Assembly (NCBI RefSeq): GCF_024763615.1
Contig: NC_077224.1
Span: 64,986,712 to 65,050,711, forward strand
Length of the DNA: 64,000 nt
Origin: Phlebotomus papatasi
Taxonomy: Eukaryota; Arthropoda; Insecta; Diptera; Psychodidae
Direction of reading: 5' to 3'
Positions 1 through 8,971 of this stretch are shown in pieces; position 1 is the stretch's first letter, and each line of letters begins with the position of its first letter. Below the pieces are notes generated by a model that was given only the letters and a program-made list of their open reading frames with translations, was not told the origin of the DNA and did no database searches. A program made the translations under genes and the position numbers.

Positions 1-357
1 CCTTGAACTTTTCCTACACCTAATTTCTTCTTTTTCTTCTCTTTCTTCTGGATTCCTATAAAAATTTAATCTCTTACATTTCATCTAATTTCTTTCTGTT
101 AAATAACTTACTTCTTTGGATTTTTTATCCCTTTTTCAGTAATTCAACTCTTCACTCTTCTCACGCATTTACTTCTGAGCTTAATGAGCTTGTTTTGAGC
201 TTTTTCCCCTTTTCTATGTCCATTATTGCAGTTGCAATAATGAACATAGAATCTATGAATATTAATTTATCTTACTTGACAAGTGTCTTTGTTTACTAAT
301 TCAAATTTAAGAAATTCACTGAACAGTACTTATAGCAAGATATTTTTTTCTCACTAT
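1..357. other. AT-rich stretch, nothing recognised
   Basis: No coding exon, RNA gene or clear repeat was recognised. The left part is T/C-rich with short homopolymer runs. Confidence 0.5.
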
Positions 358-427
358 GAGTTAGGATTTTTGATGGGTTTGACCGTCAACTGGGTTAACA
401 ATTGTAGAATAGACCATACACTCTATA
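358..427 (+). repeat. Degenerate LTR end, same family as the LTR element at 47518-54539
   Basis: About 70 bp resemble the last 70 bp of the LTR at 47518-47807: both carry a TTAGGATT block, a CGTCRACTGGGTT block and an ending like CACRCTCTAYA, in the same order and spacing. Several substitutions make it clearly older than the pair at 47.5-54.5 kb. It is followed by ATTA, the tetranucleotide that also flanks the complete element. No matching left end is visible, so it is a fragment. Confidence 0.5.
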
Positions 428-467
428 ATTACCGGACATTTTCAAGATGACTATAAAAGCGAAACTA

Positions 468-712
468 ATGGTGCTATTCCAGTAACAACTGAACATGTAT
501 TTTTTCTCAAGTGCTTTTCTCCATTATCGACTTTTCGCTATGTTAATTCGTTGGTTCCTGTCACGACTCTTTGGTGGTTTTAGAACACGGCGAGGACTAG
601 AGGAAGACAATCGAAAAAGAAACCAACACAACGAAAAGTCGATAATTCAGAAGTATTTGAAAACAGTAAAGTATTAAAAAAAAAAGTTTATTTTTCACTG
701 GAATAGCACCAT
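468..712. mobile_element. MITE, family A (ATGGTGC inverted repeats)
   Basis: This is a 245-bp element beginning ATGGTGCTATTCCAGT and ending with the near-perfect complement ACTGGAATAGCACCAT. Interior blocks are also self-complementary: TTATCGACTTTTCG near 526 pairs with CGAAAAGTCGATAA near 635, and a GGTTCCTGTC block pairs with a GAAACCAAC block. Related copies lie at 31043 (interrupted) and 33362-33606. There is no coding capacity, so it would depend on a transposase supplied elsewhere. Confidence 0.8.
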
Positions 713-1214
713 AGGTAGTTAAATGGAGTAACGTATCCCTTTGGCTAGGCTAGAACGTTAGAGCATTTTGGAAATCATTAATATTTATTCGGTATTTTAC
801 ATCATGAGTTTTCTTCAATAAAAAATTAATGTAATAGAAATAAAAGTTTTAGAAACCACAATCAATATGATAAATTGTAGATAATTAAACAAGACGAAAT
901 ACTCATGGTATTCGCCCTACTTCTTCATCAATCTCTAATTGAACGTCCTCTCATCATCTCGAATGTCATCAATTTCCTGTCAACTCTTTAATCAAAATCA
1001 AAAAAACCCCAAGAATCGATAGAACTTACCTTTTGATGTCACACACTCAACACTTCTTGCACAAACAACAATTTTGGATGCACCTCTTTAAAACTTCCAC
1101 GTTGTTGTGATGTGTTTGCGTTTTAGAAAACCGGCAAAAGTAACAAAAGAAAAAACACGCCACACTTTCATTGGACGAGAGCAGTAGGCCAAAAAACATC
1201 TGATTGACGTCTCT
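713..1214. other. Flank downstream of CSN2, no gene seen
   Basis: This DNA lies beyond the probable poly(A) signal of the minus-strand CSN2 gene. It is AT-rich, and no exon, RNA gene or repeat end was recognised. Confidence 0.45.
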
Positions 1215-1220
1215 TTTATT
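1215..1220 (-). promoter_or_regulatory. Probable poly(A) signal of CSN2
   Basis: The plus strand reads TTTATT, giving AATAAA on the minus strand about 130 bp past the CSN2 stop codon. The 3' UTR of CSN2 would then be short, roughly 150 nt. Confidence 0.45.
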
Positions 1221-1351
1221 CGCTGTGCTTCTTTCTCTTTTTACCTCGGATGATTCTCTCAAATGTTCATTTATCGTTATGTGAAAGTAATTTCTCAAGA
1301 AGAATCGCAAGATTTTTTTAGAGGAAAAGATTTTGTGGTTATTAGGGGCTT

Positions 1352-2143
1352 TTAGGACATTTTGTTGATCACGGCAAGCTGAAGAGAATGAATCTGATTG
1401 GACCACTTCTCCATGGCATAATCCCTAGTAGCACACAGTGTTTCCTGATCAAGTTCCAATACCTGATTAACCTGATCGATGCGTCCATGGATGGCATTGT
1501 CCAGGATACATGACACCAGGAGACTCTCAACTTCCGCCGGTTCGATGTTCAACTCATTGGAAATGAAGGGAATGGCGATTCTGGTATAAGGTCTTATGAG
1601 CTTGATCAACACCTGAGTCCGTATGTTCCTCAGCAAATCCTCAATATGTTCCCGGATGAAAGGATCATCCATAATATTGTTTCGGTTATTCCGCAAAATC
1701 GATTCAAATTCATTGATATCATTATTCTGATAGGACACCACGAGATTCGTCATTGCCAATATTTCCGGATCATTCTTGTACGGTTTAGCCTCCTGAGAGT
1801 CAAAAGGATTAATCCCAGACTTCATCAGCATATTGGCCAATACCAAATACTTCAAGCACGTTGTCCTCCTCGGTGAGCCTGATTCATCGTAATTCTTGAA
1901 AGCCTCGAAGAAATCTGTATGAGCCTTTTCAAATTCTCCCTCTCGCAAATGCATCTTGCCCCCACATTCCCGGATCACTCCCATAATCAATGGATGCGGA
2001 ATGGCTGACTTAATGTGCAGACTCTGCTCATAGAGAGCCTTCAGTTTCTTATTGTTCTTCTGCACGGTGTACATTTGGATTTCCAGAGCGTAAATCTCAA
2101 GCAGTTGGGTGCCCTTCTTCAGATCATCTTCTCCATCATCCGT
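1352..2143 (-). CDS. CSN2: CSN2 coding exon 4 (PCI domain, C-terminus)
   Basis: 263 codons plus stop, after acceptor TGCTCTTCAG. It opens with TDDGEDDLKKGTQL, contains MYTVQKNNKKLKALYEQ, and carries the complete PCI domain through to the stop. An alternative reading that begins at the internal methionine of MYTVQ would lose the exon's first codons and is not preferred. Confidence 0.96.
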   Translation of the reverse strand, partial: TDDGEDDLKKGTQLLEIYALEIQMYTVQKNNKKLKALYEQSLHIKSAIPHPLIMGVIRECGGKMHLREGEFEKAHTDFFEAFKNYDESGSPRRTTCLKYLVLANMLMKSGINPFDSQEAKPYKNDPEILAMTNLVVSYQNNDINEFESILRNNRNNIMDDPFIREHIEDLLRNIRTQVLIKLIRPYTRIAIPFISNELNIEPAEVESLLVSCILDNAIHGRIDQVNQVLELDQETLCATRDYAMEKWSNQIHSLQLAVINKMS

Positions 2144-5100
2144 CTGAAGAGCAAAGAAAAGAATTACTGCAATTAATCTCTGGCAATCACACCAAATGTG
2201 TCCGCTTCAATAATTTATATGTTTTGTTTTTTGTATTTATTTTATCATGAAAAAGAGATCTTAGGAATGTTATTAAAGCTCTTTAGACAAAAGATAGAAA
2301 AATTATTAAAAAATTAAGGTTATGTTATACCTAACCTAAAAAAAATATACTGAGAAGAAAGGTTATGGACAAAATTTAATTTGAATAATATTAAAACCTT
2401 GACAAAAATACAAAGGCTAATTCACCTTTATTTTAATTTTAATTCTTTGAATTATCTTTGGGAACAAAAATGTTTGTAATTAACCTAAAAAATAACCTTA
2501 AAAATATAAAAAAAACCTTAAAAATATAAAAAAAAAACATAACCTTAAAAATATATTGAAGTCTCCAGCACTATCTTTATGTGTTCAAAATTCTGTTTAG
2601 AAATTCATAAAATGGCTAATTGGCAAAAATTATATTGATAAAATTTTGTTTAGTATTAAAAAATTCGAGGTTATGGCTTTTTGGGAAAGTAGTCTTCCAA
2701 ATTTATAGTTCTAGAGGTTCTGAATAATCTAAAAATGTATGACTACTTTTCAGTTTTTATTACCACCAAACGATTTTAGTCATCTTAATTAACCTCAATC
2801 ACTAATTAACCTCTCTATAAGATACAATAAATTTAGGTTATCCTAAATTATGATTCAAAATCGTTGTTTTTCGAATCTCATATACAGTAGACTCTCACTC
2901 AATCGGCTCTTTTTCAATCGGGCGACAAATTTTGTTGACAATTTTTACGTTTAATTATGAAGCTAATTTGCTCAAATTCGCTGTAGTTCTTCCTATTTTT
3001 ATCGTGATTCTTTATAATTGAGCGGTTTTTGAGGAATTTACACAGGCTTTGACGCTCAATTCTATCGCTAAACCGGATGACATTTTGCCCCATATTCCCG
3101 ATTGAGAAAGAGTCTACTGTACAAAAATATGTGTGTTAATAATTCCTGTAATTCGGAGAATACTTAAAATTGCTTTATTCGATGTTAAAATCTGGAATAA
3201 TCTTTTAAAGGTTATGTTCATCATAACCTTACATTTGCAAAATAGATTATATAAGTGAATTGGACTGTGTTAGAAAAAATTTATTTCAGTAAGTCAACCA
3301 GATATAAAGTATCTGATTTAAATTAAGCTAATTCAAAACCTACTCCAAGTGGAATTTTTTCGCTACTCCAAATGGAAACGTCAGTGTTTTTGTTTTCACG
3401 ATAAATACAGTACTAAATTATTATACTTAGATTTTCAATTTCAATTTCAATTTATTTAAAATCCACAAAAAATAGGGTGATTCCCTCTTACAAATTTGTG
3501 GCAAGTAAAGAAAAAAAAAGGATAAAAAAGTATAGAAAAACAAAAACGGAAACAAAAGAGAACAAAAATGAAAGAAAAAAAAGTAAAGAGTAGTATGTTG
3601 CTAACCCAATTCATCCTGAGTGTTACAAATGTACTCCCGAATTGCATCCGGTGATCGACGATTATGCGAAGTAAGAGAAGTGTATAAATATACACCTCTA
3701 ACAAACAGAGTGCGTCTAAAGCACTCATGATTACACTTCGGGACAATGAGCCCCCTGACCCTGACCGAACCTCCACCAGTCACGAGAGAGGCCAGATATC
3801 CAGGACACCCAGACTCGTGAAGGCGATGTAGAAAAATGAGGGCACGCATAAGCAAAAGTGATGGAAGATCACATCCCACTAAAACTTTGCGGTGAGCTGA
3901 GATATGGTCACGGGGACGCAGCCCACATACGTACCTGACGCAATTATTAAATGAAGTGGAAAGACGGCGGATAGTCTCACCGTCTGCCAAGAAGAACAAC
4001 TCTGCTCCATAAGTAAAAAATGGCAATATCAGTGCTCGAGCTAAGAGCAAGCGTGTGCCATAAGGTGTAATGTCCCAGTAGCGTCGGAGGGTATAAAGAG
4101 AGTAATTCACCTTGCGGCAAATGGTGGATGCATGATCAGACCAGGATAAAGTCTTGTTAAAGACAATACCCAGATTTTTGACCGAGTCCACAAAAGGAAT
4201 GATTTCTCCGTGAAGGAATAAAGGGTAATGCGAAATATGGGCTGATTTTTTATAGATTATTATGGCCTGCGACTTTTTGGGATTTAGAAGTAATCCATTT
4301 GTGGATATTTTCTATACCACAGTTTCATTATTTAGTTATTTTGCTCCAAATAAAGGGAAAATCCATTCATATTCACAAATTTTAAATTGTTAATTTCTCA
4401 GAAAAATTAAAAGTCTACCTTCTCACCATCGAATTCTTTATCGATCGACCATGTTTTCCAATGAAAAACACAATGAAGAGACTGTTGTTTATTCGTTTTG
4501 TTTAATATTTATGTCATATTTCTGGCTAATTTTAGTTAAATTAAGTGCTAATCTTTATTGTTAACGGTACGTTTTCAAAGTTTTCAGATTTCAAGTTTAA
4601 GTTTTCAAATGAAATAATTACCTATTTCGTGAACAAAAAGGGTTTTTTCTGAAGTGTCTGCAAATGCTTCAATAGGAAACCCCGAAAATATATAATTTTC
4701 TTTGGAGAGATTTTCTTATTGTTTCAGATGGGAAAGGTGAAAAGACCAGGAATAAGAACAAATCCTGGACTCAAGAGGAACTCAGCAAGGTTTTGGAAGC
4801 CTTTCGTCGCGGTTTCATTTACACTGTTTGTCTCCAATAGAAGCATTTTACACTCGCGTATTTTTCTTGTATTTAAGAAGTTTTCAAATTATATCTAAAG
4901 AATTTTCACTAAACAGTAACATTCTAGAAGAGTCAAGGAGCAAATTTATGTAATTCTCTTCAGAAAAAATATGAACTTATAATGTGTTGAATCTTCTGTC
5001 AAAGTTAAAGCGTCTGGAAATGGTTTTGAATTAGGACATTTACCCTAATATCTCTCTTCTGCTTAAAGATTAGTTACATAGACCAAGGCTTATCGCGACT

Positions 5101-8100
5101 TATTGCCCGGCAACGATCGAGCTCTAACCGAGACACTTGCGTCACAAACCGAGTACAGTAGACTCTCTCAAATGCGGGCATTTGGGACCGAAATATCAAC
5201 CGAATTAGAGAGATATTCAGGCGTCAAATTTTTTGAAATACAACGATTTTTTGTTTATCTGCATATCTCATATTGAGTTTGAATGCTCATTGCTATTATC
5301 AACTTCATGAAAACTTTTTAATAATGCAAAATCACATAAAAACTAAGACAAATCATGACAAATTTGAACATATTTGCTTCATTTGATAATAATAATCAAC
5401 TTGGAAAATATCAACAAGCTTTTTTCGAATTTAACTGCCGCTCGAATTAAAATGTAGCCCGATCTTAAAAGAGCCGAATTAGCGAGAATGTACTGTACTT
5501 ACTCTACTGTTTGACTCATTTAGTTAAATTTGATTATGTTAATCCAAACGTAAAAATTAAAAGACTGTATTAATATTAAAATTTTGTAATATTTCCCGAA
5601 TCATATAGAAATAAAACTTCGATAAAATTCGGTCAATTCAAGGTTTATAAGACAAATACACGGATTTTTGACCTGGTTCAGATTTATTCGATTAAAATCA
5701 AAAGGATAAATCGGATCTTGGAACAAAATTTGAATCTTGGAACAATTTGATACACACAGCATGCCGATCAAATGAAAACTGATCAACAATTTCTTTAAAA
5801 TCAAAAGTAATGAAATTGTAATATCAGAAAATTATAAAACAGCATTGACTAAATAATTGAATAAAGGAGATCTTAGTGGCGCAATAGGCAAGACCGTTGG
5901 CTCTTGGCCGGTGAGATCTCTGGCTCGACTCTCACAGTTGTGAGTTCGAGTCCCGCCCGATCCAAGCAATTGAATGTCAGAAAAATACATTTTCACTATG
6001 ATATATAACGTAATAAAATGCACCCCCTCTGCCCAAAAAAACTTCAGGACCATGGAATAAGCATTCACTACGGGGAAGGCGTTCCTGGGCGATCTACGAT
6101 CAGCAATTCTCGATACGTGATATCGTGTCTCGATACGATTAATAATAATAATAATTGAATACTTTTGTATTATTTATTCACTTAAGTTTTACGATTTCAT
6201 CGAAGTTGAACATAACCTAAAAATTTTAGCAGAAACCGAGATGTTCTCAAAGAACAGTTTGTTAAAAAATTAGGTGAAAGTTTAATGCCTAAACTAAAAT
6301 TTAGATGCTTTTTTGAATGCAAATTTTTTTCAGGTATTTCAATAAATATTTTTACTATTTAATAAGTGGATAAAAACCTCGATCGGTTAAACTTTTTGTA
6401 ATTTTGAGCCTTATTACAATTTTTTAAATCAAGATCATGCTGAAAACTACTCGATTTGACTCTTAAATTTTTTAAATGAGTTCCAAAGCAGAAAATATTT
6501 ATTATTCCAAAAAAGACAGTATATTTTTTAGGTTACATGCAACATAACCAAAAACTTTCAAAACAAAATCTTTTTAGGCTATAAGTCCAGTAGACTGTCT
6601 CAAATTAAAGTCATAGAAAAATCCTCGGGAATTATACACAGCAACTAGAATTTTCTTGGACACAAGAAGTTGGGTAAGTGTGCCAAATTTGGGCATAGTT
6701 GCATGCAAGCGTCAAAGTCTCAAGTTTGAAATGTAACATTTTAAATACAAATTGATTTTTTATTCTTTCTTTTGAAACAGTGTTGCTTGGAACCCTGTAA
6801 AGAGTTTACCGTCTTTATTTACTCTAAAATCATTCTTGATACATTTTAAAATGAATAAAAATATAGACATAGATTTGGTGCCCCATTTCGGCCACCTTCA
6901 TTCTCATAGTTTCTTGCCCTTCGGGAATACTTCCAATATCTTTTTTACGTCATATCGTTTGTCAAAGCTACATTTTTTGTTATTATTTTTCATTGTATAA
7001 TCTCTAGAGATGTAAAAACTAAAAATTCATGGAAATTCGAGGAACAAAAAAGGTGGCCGAAATTGCAACCTGGTCGGAATTTGGCACACTTACCCTATTA
7101 AGAAGAATTTGTCATAAATAAAAAACAGAAAATAATAAATTTTATAAGGAGATTTTCTAATATATAAATGGCTTTCCTGCTCGAGTTTGATTAAAACTGT
7201 TGATCATCTTTCCGTGTTCAGAATATTTAGGATCTTTAAAAGGTTTTTATTCCCATTAGGAAGAAGTGGAACACCTTTGAATTGCTGCAGCTTTAAAATT
7301 TGGTTTTTTTTCTCCCATTTCAAATTAAAATTGAGCCTTTATTAATGTATTTTAGCTTCACAATTGGTCTGTGAGTTAAATGATATTACGATAGGGCCCA
7401 GATTCTTTAAAAAGGAGAAAAACTTCTATTTTGAAGCTGCCGCAATTCAAGCGTGCCCCAATTTCCCCTACAAAAAAATCATCATGAATATTCTGTTATT
7501 CCCATTTAATCCTTAGAGCGACTATAATATATTCATTGTAATTATCAAAAAGAAAAATAAATAATTAAATAAAACCCTGTATCATGTAAAATTACGTTCT
7601 TGTTAAAATATTTAACATGAATTCTAGAAGAAATATGTCAAATACGACGACTTTCCGAACAAATTTTGGAGAAAATGAGAAATTATATTTCTTTTCTTTT
7701 AATTGTTAAAAAAATAAATAAAAGGACGAAAAATCAAGAAAAAAAAAATAATAAAAATCGGGCTCAACCGGGATTTGAACCCGGGACCTCTCGCACCCAA
7801 AGCGAGAATCATACCCCTAGACCATTGAGCCGCTTATACGAGATCATTCGCAGAAACGCTTCATATTTTACCGCTCGAGCTTAAAAGTAATTAATCTTAC
7901 CTGACAAGATTGATGCAGTTGCTTGAGGATTTTCTGCAATTTGGTGAAGTCATTGCGATCGAAGTACAATTTGCCCAATTTGGTGTTTGTCTTGAACCAC
8001 AGCCGGTCATTCTTGGCATCCTTGAGAGCATCCAAAGTAGTTTCATAGAAGTTTTGTAGCAGTTCCATCTGCAACGACCCCTAAAACCTATAGCTATATC

Positions 8101-8635
8101 TCCAAAAGAGACTAGAGATCTCGAACTTACATTCTTAGACGTGGAGATGTAGTCGAGGATGGAGTTAATGGACTTCTCGGAGTGATTTCTTGTCACTGCG
8201 CTCTTGATGTAAGTCAGAAGCTGCTTATATCTTGTCATCATCTCTACGTATTTGCCCAACTTGAAGTTGATCTTGATCATCTGCTTGAGTGCCTTGAAGC
8301 CCCATTCACCCTTCTCGCCATTCTCAAGATCCAGGACTTTCTGGAAGGATGCCAGAGCTGCTTCCGGTTCATCCTCTTTTAGGGCCTTGCTATTATAGTA
8401 CTGATTCTCAAGATCAACATCTGGCTCTGAATTGCTGTCCTCAGAGTATTCCTGCACAAGAATCCAAAAGATATTTTGAGAAAATTATATGGAAAACAGG
8501 ACAAAAGCCCCAATTCCTAACCTAACTTCAATCACCGAATTAAAAAGGTCATTCAAGGAAATATATGCACATTTAACTTACCAATCCATAATCCTCTTCA
8601 TCCTCACACATAAAATCATCATCCACGTCGGACAT
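1352..8635 (-). CDS. CSN2: COP9 signalosome complex subunit 2 (CSN2, Drosophila alien), whole gene
   Basis: CSN2 is a scaffold subunit of the COP9 signalosome, the complex that removes NEDD8 from cullins and so controls cullin-RING ubiquitin ligases. The four coding exons (8635-8582, 8451-8131, 8068-7901, 2143-1352) all join in phase 0, have GT-AG borders, and give exactly 444 codons, the length I recall for fly CSN2. The N-terminus is acidic (MSDVDDDF), as in the family. The middle (about residues 30-290) is helical-repeat sequence with the family landmarks NHSEKSINSILDYISTSKN and ECGGKMHLREGEFEKAH. The C-terminal third has the PCI-domain landmarks ALNIEPAEVESLL-like and EKWSNQIHSLQ. Intron 3 (2144-7900) is 5.8 kb and holds several transposons and a tRNA gene. 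The ATG is 296 bp from the divergent BORCS8 ATG. No frameshift or missing segment was seen. Confidence 0.97.
2144..2882. other. Left part of CSN2 intron 3, nothing recognised
   Basis: AT-rich intron DNA with recurring short AACCTTAAAAATATA-type blocks around 2500-2550. These look like low-complexity sequence; no element ends were found. Confidence 0.45.
2883..3121. mobile_element. MITE, family CAGTAGACTC, copy 1
   Basis: The ends are CAGTAGACTCTCACTCAATC and its near complement ending AGTCTACTG, each bordered by TA, the duplication expected for Tc1/mariner transposition. The copy at 12417-12653 is the same element with a few substitutions over its full length. It is 235 bp between the TA pairs, without coding capacity. 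Confidence 0.88.
3325..4335. repeat. Dispersed repeat copy A, split by a LINE insertion
   Basis: The flanks of the LINE at 3437-4304 (about 3325-3436 and 4305-4335) match, in order, the repeat at 17610-18060. Shared blocks include AGCTAATTYAAAACCT, TTTCGCTACTCCAAATGG, CGATAAATACAGTACTAAAT and ATATTTTCTATAC. The 17.6-kb copy lacks the LINE and acts as the empty site. Confidence 0.75.
3437..4304 (-). mobile_element. 5'-truncated non-LTR retrotransposon (LINE) with RT C-terminal fragment
   Basis: Read on the minus strand, a frame stays open from about 4304 to a stop at 3601. It starts inside a reverse transcriptase: NGLLLNPKKSQ resembles the conserved segment after the catalytic YxDD, followed by VKNLGIVFNKTLSW and CRKVNYSLYTLRRY, typical of the thumb and post-RT part of Jockey/I-like elements. 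The catalytic part is missing through 5' truncation. The 3' end is a short tail of repeated TTGAAA units. The flanks carry related octamers (ATTTTC at 3431-3436, ATATTTTC at 4305-4312), a plausible target-site duplication. The 240-codon open frame suggests a fairly recent insertion. Confidence 0.85.
5154..5497. mobile_element. MITE related to the CAGTAGACTC family, longer type
   Basis: It begins TACAGTAGACTCTCTCAAAT and ends AGCGAGAATGTACTGTA, so the outer 7-8 bp are inverted repeats with TA borders. The termini resemble copies at 2883 and 12417, but the interior differs. It could be a distant subfamily. Confidence 0.65.
5864..6149 (+). mobile_element. tRNA-derived SINE with 12-bp target-site duplication
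   Basis: The head has a pol III A-box-like TGGCGCAATAGGC (about 5876) and a B-box-like GTTCGAGTCCC (about 5945), but the acceptor arms do not pair, so it is not a working tRNA. A body of about 180 bp follows and ends in ATTAATAATAATA. A perfect direct repeat AATAATTGAATA flanks it at 5852-5863 and 6150-6161, partly overlapping the A/T tail. A related body motif (GGGGAAGGC, TTCC) occurs in the SINE at 58175-58440. Confidence 0.82.
6672..7095. mobile_element. Inverted-repeat transposon, GGGTAAGTGTGCCAAATT termini
   Basis: The left end GGGTAAGTGTGCCAAATT pairs with AATTTGGCACACTTACCC at the right end. The right end is followed by TA, and the left flank is TT, so the TA duplication is eroded. 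The 424-bp interior has no open frame of note. Several unrelated elements here start TAGGG (25144, 33991, 45837). Confidence 0.75.
7096..7758. other. CSN2 intron DNA, nothing recognised
   Basis: AT-rich, no repeat ends found. T-runs at 7754-7758 (minus-strand TTTTT) are the likely pol III terminator of the adjacent tRNA gene. Confidence 0.45.
7760..7831 (-). tRNA. tRNA-Pro (anticodon TGG)
   Basis: The minus strand folds as a standard tRNA. The acceptor GGCTCAA pairs with TTGAGCC. The D arm contains the A box TGGTCTAGGGGTATG. The anticodon stem CTCGC/GCGAG closes a loop TTTGGGT with TGG at 34-36. The T arm contains GGTTCAAATCC (B box). A TTTTT run follows within a few bases of the 3' end. There is no intron, and CCA is not encoded. 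It lies in CSN2 intron 3, only 69 bp from exon 3 and on the same strand, so pol III and pol II transcribe the same strand here. Confidence 0.97.
7901..8068 (-). CDS. CSN2: CSN2 coding exon 3
   Basis: 56 codons starting MELLQNFYETTLDALKDA and ending LHQSCQ, with acceptor TTGCAG and donor GTAAGA. The ATG at its first codon is internal, not a start: the upstream exons are required for the family's N-terminus. Confidence 0.95.
8131..8451 (-). CDS. CSN2: CSN2 coding exon 2
   Basis: 107 codons with acceptor CTTGTGCAG and donor GTAAGT. It carries the first helical repeats, including YYNSKALKEDEPEAALASFQ and the basic RNHSEKSIN segment, and ends at ISTSKN. Confidence 0.96.
8582..8635 (-). CDS. CSN2: CSN2 coding exon 1
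   Basis: Eighteen codons, from the ATG at 8635 to a TTG followed by donor GTAAGT. It encodes the acidic N-terminal tail ending in EEDYGL. It joins in phase 0 to EYSEDSNSEPD of the next exon, the known continuation in CSN2. Confidence 0.93.
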
Positions 8636-8931
8636 CTCTTGCAAAAACTGGCTTTAAATGGGATAAAATCTTAGAAAAACAACAAGAAGAAAACACTCCA
8701 ATTACTACTTCGAATTTACTACGCAATGCGACAGCTTTTCCCTCCTTCAAATTATTCGTTATTACACTGCCAAAAGAATTTCTGAAGATCAAAAAAGCAA
8801 GAGAATTTTTCCACTGATATTTTCAGTGTACTTTTAGTAAAGGTTTTCACATCAAAAATTCAGCAAAGTGCACTGTGTCAAAAGTGTTTTTGTATCTTCA
8901 AAAATATAGTGCTTGGTATTTCCCTGGAAAA
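8636..8931. promoter_or_regulatory. Shared promoter region of CSN2 (minus) and BORCS8 (plus)
   Basis: These 296 bp separate the two divergent start codons and must hold both 5' UTRs and both promoters. No convincing TATA box was seen in either direction. That fits broad housekeeping promoters, which both genes would be expected to use. Confidence 0.75.
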
Positions 8932-8971
8932 ATGTCCGTAGATCAGGAATTGGAGACTAAAATTAGAAAAA
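8932..8971 (+). CDS. BORCS8: BORCS8 coding exon 1 (40 nt)
   Basis: It starts at AAAAATGTCC and encodes MSVDQELETKIRK plus the first base of the next codon, before donor GTGAGT. It was chosen because it is the only upstream ATG found that brings exon 2 into the frame of the conserved core. A start at the internal ATG at 13002 would remove the conserved KISEN segment. Confidence 0.82.

Noticed and set aside
1047..1406. 119-codon minus-strand frame past the end of CSN2
   Set aside because: It overlaps the end of CSN2 exon 4 in another frame and continues into its 3' UTR; no family match.
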